In this document: positions 57,616 through 64,000 of the stretch, piece after piece
How the letters are laid out: each line of letters starts with the position of its first letter
How positions within the stretch are numbered: the first letter of the stretch is position 1
Origin: Mesocentrotus franciscanus
Taxonomy: Eukaryota; Echinodermata; Echinoidea; Camarodonta; Strongylocentrotidae
Direction of reading: 5' to 3'
Assembly (NCBI GenBank): GCA_037976565.1
Contig: CP137682.1
Location: forward strand, 26,623,714-26,687,713
Length of the DNA stretch: 64,000 bases
Notes under the pieces: model-generated
What the model was told of the DNA's origin: nothing
What the model saw: only the letters and a program-made list of their open reading frames with translations
Databases searched by the model: none
Made by a program: the position numbers and the translations under genes

Positions 57616-57892
57616 CACATTTAAATGTTTAATTATCGATATCATATATTTTGGATACTTTACAGTTAATACGACATGAATTTATCCGGGCTTGTTCAGT
57701 CGATGGTACAATTAAAATTAGATATACATGAAACATGAAAGATGAACATTAATGTTTGTTATGATATTCATACCGTATCAAACCTTTTATAATCAGGGAT
57801 GTACATGTTTATTGGTGGTTGACCATGTCAAATTTAACGATAACAGTATATCTTTTCAAAATGAACGAATTTTTGTTCACTTTTCCTCAAAA

Positions 57893-58130
57893 TTTCATCA
57901 AACTGATTCCTTGATTTTTCTTTCACATCTCCGCACACTACCACCCACATATCTGACTTATCGATCTCTGTTCTACACACGCCCTCAAGTCTCTTCACTC
58001 AATCATCATTTCATCAAACTGATTCCTTGATTTTCTTTCACATCTCCGCACACTACCACCCACATATCTGACTTGTCGATCTCTGTTCTACACACGCCCT
58101 CAAGTCTCTTCACTCAATTATCATTTGAAC
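57893..58130. repeat. 116-bp direct duplication
   Basis: TCATCAAACTGATTCCTTGA and the following 100 bases (ending CTCTTCACTCAAT) occur twice in tandem with about two differences (first at 57895, again at 58011). Confidence 0.85.
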
Positions 58131-58261
58131 ATAAAGGAATGTCGGTCACTCTAGACAAATAATTGAAACAAATGAAAACAAGATATGCAAATGTACTATA
58201 CAATTTAATATGTACCACTGAATACAAATAAATACGACTGTGTATAAATCTATTACTATTA

Positions 58262-59720
58262 CAGCTAAATAAGGATAAATTTATCTTCATTTAACAGCTA
58301 AATGAGGATAAATTTATCTTCATTTAACAGCTAAATGAGGATAAATTTATCTTCGTTTAGCGGCCAAACGAGGATAAATTTATCTTCGTTTAGCGGCCAA
58401 ACGAGGATAAATTTATCTTCGTTTAGCAGCCAAACGAGGATAAATTTATCTTCGTTTAACAGCCAAACGAGGATAAACTTATCTTCGTTTAACACAGTTC
58501 AATGAGGATAAATTTATCTTCATTAACAGCTTAACTCTTATCATGCCACAGTGCTAATCCCCATTGTGCCAAGCTCCAAATCCCTCCCTGCCAAGTTTAT
58601 TTTGAGAAAATCCGATTAGCGCGATGGTTCTATGAAAAATGTGTGTGAAACACACAGCACATACAATGAGCAAGCTTGCACAAAGCATTGAAACAATGGC
58701 TCTACAAGGCACTATAATGGTAGTGTACATGCAGCCTTAGGCAGGATATGAGTTAATGAGGATAAATTTATCTTCATTTAACAGCTAAATGGGGATAAAT
58801 TTATCTTCATTTAACAGCTAAATGAGGATAAATTTATCTTCGTTAACACAGTTCAATGAGGATAAATTTATCTTCGTTTAACAGCTAAATGAGGATAAAT
58901 TTATCTTCGTTAACAGTTTAACAAGGATAAATTTATCTTCGTTTAGCAGCCCAACGAGGATAAATTTATCTTCGTTTAGCAGCCCAACGAGGATAAATTT
59001 ATCTTCGTTTAGCAGCCCAACGAGGATAAATTTATCTTCGTTTAGCAGCCCAACGAGGATAAATTTATCTTCGTTTAGCAGCCCAACGAGGATAAATTTA
59101 TCTTCGTTTAGCAGCCCAACGAGGATAATTTATCTTCGTTTAGCAGCCCAACGAGGATAAATTCATCTTCGTTTAGCAGCCCAACGAGGATAAATTTATC
59201 TTCGTTTAGCAGCCCAACGAGGATAAATTTATCTTCGTTTAGCAGCCAAACGAGGATAAATTTATCTTCGTTTAGCAGCCAAACGAGGATAAATTTATCT
59301 TCGTTTAGCAGCCCAACGAGGATAAATTTATCTTCGTTTAACAGCCAAATGAGGATAAATTTATCTTCGTTTAACAGCCAAACGAGGATAAATTTATCTT
59401 CGTTTAACACAGTTCAATGAGGATAAATTTATCTATGTTAACAGCTTAACTCTTATCATGCCACAGTGCTAATCCCCATTGTGCCAAGCTCCAAATCCCT
59501 CCCTGCCAAGTTTATTTTGAGAAAATCCGATTAGCGCGATGGTTCTATGAAAAGTGTGTGTGAAACACACAGCACAGTACAATGAGCAAGCTTGCACAAA
59601 GCATTGAAACAATGGCTCTACAAGGCACTATAATGGTAGTGTACATGCAGCCTTAGGCAGGATATGAGTTAATGAGGATAAATTTATCTTCATTTAAAAG
59701 CTAAATGAGGATAAATTTAT
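58262..59720. repeat. 33-bp palindrome-bearing minisatellite in a 915-bp higher-order repeat
   Basis: The unit is 33 bp and contains the perfect palindrome GATAAATTTATC inside CGAGGATAAATTTATCTTCG, followed by TTTAGCAGCCCAA or variants. More than 25 units are present. A 230-bp non-repetitive segment (starts TTAACTCTTATCATGCCAC) occurs at 58531 and again at 59446, giving a higher-order period of 915 bp. Spacer variants CAGCCCAAC, CAGCCAAAC and ACAGCTAAATG are grouped in blocks, showing local homogenisation. Confidence 0.92.
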
Positions 59721-59910
59721 CTTCATTTAAAGGTTCTATGACATCAGACGACCTCAAATTCAACTTTTAACCTATTGTACAGTAATTATTCATCGTGAAT
59801 CTGATGATGAAAACAATTTCCAGTCATTTTCAATCACTTAGCTGCAAAATGAGAAAAACAAATAGGTTTCGGAACGCCCCCTGAAATTGTTGACGATTAC
59901 GTAATCCCTG

Positions 59911-59918
59911 TGACGTCA
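59911..59918. promoter_or_regulatory. CRE-like palindrome TGACGTCA
   Basis: A perfect CREB/ATF consensus lies 124 bases before the ATG of the P2X7-like gene, in a locally CpG-richer stretch. It could belong to the promoter of that gene; occurrence by chance is also possible. Confidence 0.35.
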
Positions 59919-60041
59919 GCGGGAGAACACAAAGCTGGCTTGAGCGAGAGTAAAATGCGTGATTGTATTGGCTTTGTGCGTTGATTTGTAAAACCACTGA
60001 GTGAACTTTGCTGCTTTGGAAGTTATTTTTTTCGGGAAAAA

Positions 60042-61995
60042 TGGATCATTTGCGTGGGAGTGACAACGAGGATGGATTCTTTGAACATTCTTTGTCTGAC
60101 GGAGAAGAAAATCTGCCTGAGTTTCAAGAGGAACTTGAGGAAAAGATGAAGTTCCTGCTGCTACGCTGCTCCTGGAATATTGCCTACACTACTGACTGTT
60201 TCAGCCTGCCTTTCCAGATCCAGTGAGACTGAGAGAAGTTGAGACAATTAATTTTGTCGGCGTTCGTGATAATCAGGAAGACATCGAAGACTTGGCCACA
60301 ATCATTGGTAAGAATGATGTAAATAGCTATATATAGGAGCATTTATAGTTATTAAATTTATATTTGGGTTGAGACAATCGGCACTATTCACATGCGATGC
60401 GATGTACCCGGTGATGTGCACATAATATGCTGCAGCCGTAGCTACGTAGGCCTACACCGCCCAGCTGCGGGGCAGTGAATGCTTTGGTGGAGGCCGGAGT
60501 GCGTGGCTTACGTAATGAAACTCACTGACTGAGCTGAGCTGACCGAGCTCCGAGCCAGGATTTGCGACACCAAACAAAACAATACTCGAGCTTTTGTATT
60601 GTACGATTGGCTTCTAAGTTCTATTTACTTTCGATCTAGATTATTGAAATCTATTTTCAGAAACAAATCACACATAGGGTCTAGATCTAGTCTGCAATGT
60701 AATGTTAATTGTGAAACTAATAAAATCTTCAAACATTTACTGGATACATCATGTACATGTCCTATTTTTTCACACGATTATAGCGCAATGAATGATAAGA
60801 TGAGATATAGGTCTAGGTCTACATAATAAACAATTTTTTTTATACATTCATTCAGGTGTTCATGCAGTGGATCATGGAGGCTGCTCTGCAATGCTGAAGG
60901 TCGTGATGACCATCTGCTTTAAAGAACTTCCCCAGTTCACGCAGACAATGTTATGAGCCAGAGGAGTTGGACTGCATCACAGACCGTCCTGGTTTCAGGA
61001 GTGTTTGGATAGACAGGTGGGTACTTGAGACCGCCTTCTACCAGTACCGCCAGAAGTATACTGCCAACAAGCATGACAAGATACCACTGAAAATGAGTGA
61101 GTATTCACAATTTTTAGTCCGTACAATACATACATCGTAGTTCCACGGTGGAATTTGGTTATAATAAACTCCTTGGACCAGAAAAACTACCTGTTTTATC
61201 GAAACCATGTTATATCAGGGCTAAAATACAATAGAATACAAAGAAGTTGGACCAGAAAATTAACAATAGTTTGTTACATGTATCTCATTAAGGTTCACTG
61301 TACAGGCACAATTTTTTTTTTTTGGGTGTGCTGAGGGTGCCAAATTATTGAATTCAGTATATATCATAACTATGTCATCAAGATGTCTTGGATGAGACAT
61401 TAAACGATATGGGTGATTCTCTGTTACAAAGTTCGAACCCCACTGTTCGTGTCCGCACCCCCCATCGCTACCTCACAGACTTCATTATTCATGTACGTAC
61501 ATATTGTAAAATATAAATGGTGCGATGTATTAAAACAGATATGATTGATAGAAGTGGTGGTTGTTGCATTCCATGGTCACATGCCATCACTGCTTATGCG
61601 TCAAATTGTAGTGACGTTCCTAATAGTAGATGCAATTTAAAAGAAAATTATTATTGAATGATATTGAGTGGAGAAAAATGGGAATTGTGCACTTTCCTTT
61701 TATTTCTGTACATGTATATATTTGTCTTGTCAAAACTCTTATAGATAGGAGGTAGATGTTACTATCTCTAATGGTTTGTGTGTTTTTTTTGTTTTTTTTT
61801 TGTTCATTGCAGGAAAACACCCACGTTGCCTATCGTCAGCTAGCTAGATTGTGCTGGGGATACCTGGGAAGATCAGTGCGAGTTTCACTGCCGTCCTGCG
61901 CTGTAATTCAGATCCGACAACTTTCCCTTCCTCAGAATACAGAGGATTTGAAGAGGAATATACAGATATTTTGTTGGGCATGGGGTGTAGTGTGA
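60042..61995 (+). pseudogene. P2X7 intracellular-domain-like gene, frame-disrupted
   Basis: Pieces of the cysteine-rich P2X7 C-terminal (ballast-type) domain lie in order. They are an ATG at 60042 with an acidic start (GSDNEDGFFEHSLSDGEE), a segment to the donor at 60308, an exon 60856-61096 and an exon from about 61811. The exon at 60856 carries GGCSAM, CFKELPQF, LDCITDRPGFRSVWIDRWV and ETAFYQYRQKY. The last exon carries HVAYRQLARLCWGYLGRSVR, LPSCAV and, in another frame, FPSSEYRGFEE. The frame breaks near 60190-60215, near 60955, at the 61096/61811 junction and near 61925. Invertebrates often encode this domain outside true P2X channels and no channel portion is seen here. It is probably a decayed copy, though sequence errors or a missed splice site could explain single breaks. 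Confidence 0.68.
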
Positions 61996-62274
61996 TTCAT
62001 TCAAGATATGGATGTTTGCTTTTCATTTTTAAAATTTATTTTGAAGGTGACATTGATATGTTACTTACTTTTCAAACATTGTGGCTAAAGTAATTTACCT
62101 TAGTTTAATGGGTTACAAAGCTTACAAAAAGGGATACCGGTAAGTTTTTTAATTTTCACATGATATAAATACCTTCTAGAGCTATAGGTTATCTTCATTG
62201 GTAAATGTAATTTCTCTCATAAGAGTATCAGAATTTATAACATTCCGCTTCTTATCTCCTCAAGGTTATGTATT

Positions 62275-62307
<33 letters not shown>

Positions 62308-63070
62308 TTCTTGGGGGGAGGGGGATTCTTTCAAACTAAACTTGTGACCTACTGTCTGTAGGTTTAAAGTAGATTAACATATGAACTCTCAAAAGGGTTA
62401 ATTCATCCTAGAGCAGTTATTTGCTGTCAGCCAATGTTTTCTGTTTAGAGCTATAAAATACTGGAAAGTAAATGTGTTCTCTTATAATGACTACTTATTT
62501 TCGTATGATATTGCAGCTACATATTGTACTAAAGAATATCTCATTTGCCTCATCTCTCAGTTGATGCCCACAATCAATGAGTTGATTATTATTGTACTAT
62601 GAAGGAGGTAGATCACACTTGTCCTAACCTGCATAGTGTACATTTCAGCAGTCTTTCTTGTAGAACAATTTTCCACCAGATGTTAAAGATACTACATGGG
62701 TGAATATTTTGGGTGAAAGTTTTCAATAGTTGTCATTTTTAGAGAAATAATGGATGAAACTGCAAGGCAATCATTACTTCCGTGCCTCTTGTTTTCTGAT
62801 GCACTTAATTTGGGATAAATATTTCAGCATGTGTTTTCTTGTGTTTTATACCTTAAAATGCATCAGTAAATTCAGTATAATTAAATCAGTTCTTTTGAAA
62901 ATCGTATTGAAGTATTGAAGATACTACATATTCAAATTGATGTATTTATTTAGTCAGTGATTACCCCATCGATTTATGCTGTTTAGGGTCAAGACAAGAC
63001 AGAGAAACTAAATGGAAATTTGAAACTTTATTAGCTAATATGGGAATTAGAAATGTAAAGTACATGCACC

Positions 63071-63342
63071 CAGGGGCGGATCCAACCGGCGCCAAGGAGG
63101 GCCGAAAAGGGGGTAGTGAGCACATTTTTTTTTTTTTTGCCCCCGAAAATTGAAAATTGAAAAATCGTGCTGGCTGATTTTTCGCTCAGTGGGGATGGGG
63201 GAGTGAGTAGTGAGCACAATTTTTTTTTTGGCCTCCGACATTTTTTTAACCACCACCCCCTTGAGCGCCAGGAGGGGCCCATCTTTTTTTTTTAAAGAAA
63301 GGTGTTTTTACCTGTTTTTTCCGGCCCCTGGATCCGCCACTG
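63071..63342. mobile_element. GGCGGATCC-ended dispersed repeat
   Basis: CAGGGGCGGATCC at the left and CCTGGATCCGCCACTG at the right are inverted ends. The interior has AGTGAGCACA followed by poly(T) blocks. Related pieces lie at 18461-18725 (left end), 45660-45800 and 46570-46665 (GATCCGCCACTG end). Confidence 0.7.
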
Positions 63343-63749
63343 CATGCACTATTTCATGGTGTAGCTATTGTAGGACAAATCAACCTTCCAAATGGTTTAT
63401 ATATTTTTTGTGTATTTTTCTACGTCTTTCATCCAAAGCAACATCTTACACTCACTCACAGTTTTAGTTAATGTGATATATTAAAGTGGACCAATCCCCC
63501 AAATACATATTGTGCTTTCTTTTTATCTGTTATTTTCTTCATACTCCTAAAATGTTAATCCTAACAATGCTTCATAGTAGTTCGTAGTTTATTTTATTCA
63601 AACTAAATGTAACACATATTATTTCATTCAAGTGATTGGTCCTCTTGCAATCTTGCTTACTTTACTTTTCACATGATTAGTAAACAGTAAGGAGTGCATT
63701 GAATTCAGGATTGAAGAGCAGAGGTATAGAACGAGATGCAAAGAGATAT

Positions 63750-63751
<2 letters not shown>

Positions 63752-63785
<34 letters not shown>

Positions 63786-63860
63786 GGTACGTTGCAAATG
63801 ATAGAGATAGGAAAAAATATTGCAAGAGAAAAATTGTGATAGAGAGAGAGAGAGACATTG
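63752..63860. repeat. (GT)n(GA)n microsatellites
   Basis: GTGTGTGT followed by (GA)n at 63755-63786, and another (GA)n near 63840-63855. Confidence 0.85.
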
Positions 63861-64000
63861 CAAGAGATAGGGACAGAGTAATTTCCAGAGAAAAAAAAAA
63901 TTGTGAAATTCCCCCTAAATTTCCAAACCAAGGCCCTGACTGGCAGGGGGTAATAATAATTCTTTGGACCGCTGAAGGGAGTTTTATTTTTTTCCAAGTG

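Larger units (their letters stand above)
61996..64000. other. Right edge, no gene seen
   Basis: AT-rich DNA with an (ATT)n at 62280-62308, the GGATCC-ended repeat and (GT)n(GA)n tracts. Upstream receptor exons on the minus strand were looked for here and not found. Confidence 0.4.

Noticed and set aside
59108..59410. Open frame of repeated LLNEDKFILVG on the minus strand
   Set aside because: It is a consequence of a 33-bp period divisible by three; neighbouring parts of the array are not open.
58262..59720. CRISPR-like regular repeats
   Set aside because: There are no unique spacers, units are contiguous, and the setting is a eukaryotic genome with introns.

Overview
The window looks like nuclear DNA of a marine invertebrate deuterostome, most likely an echinoderm and probably a sea urchin. 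The evidence is GT-AG introns, AT-rich intergenic DNA full of foldback elements and CR1-like LINE tails, and a mix of secreted C-type lectins, an Ig/EGF/FN3 receptor and a P2X7-type intracellular domain. The species assignment is inference. All gene models were assembled by hand from reading frame, splice-site phase and family motifs.

Layout. 1-5.5 kb: no firm gene; one possible terminal exon and a large hairpin. 5.6-13.1 kb (+): a six-exon secreted lectin of 595 residues (signal peptide, three C-type lectin domains, Ser/Thr linker, PAN/Apple-like domain), with every intron in phase 1. Its second lectin domain carries an acidic Asp/Ser insertion of about 87 residues. 13.1-20.3 kb: repeats, LINE remnants and foldbacks. 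20.3-31.9 kb (+): a six-exon SLC45-family transporter of 809 residues, whose second intron holds two satellite arrays; a third array lies downstream at 34.2-35.2 kb. 32-41 kb: LINE and MITE debris. 41.0-43.4 kb (-): a four-exon, 186-residue folate-receptor-like protein with signal peptide and probable GPI signal. 43.5-48.6 kb: a GC-rich tandem array and LINE debris. 48.7-57.1 kb (-): the 3' part of a transmembrane receptor (EGF-like, Ig-like, two FN3, TM, short tyrosine-containing tail), whose last exon is tandemly duplicated in two versions. A LINE reverse-transcriptase remnant sits in one of its introns. 58.2-59.7 kb: a 33-bp palindrome-bearing minisatellite in a 915-bp higher-order repeat. 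60.0-62.0 kb (+): a frame-disrupted P2X7 intracellular-domain gene.

The genes do not form an evident pathway. Three encode secreted or surface proteins (lectin, folate-receptor-like protein, receptor) and one a membrane transporter. The most interesting signals are the Asp/Ser insertion inside a lectin fold, the two alternative receptor tails, and satellite units around the transporter that each carry a DR1-type AGGTCA direct repeat.
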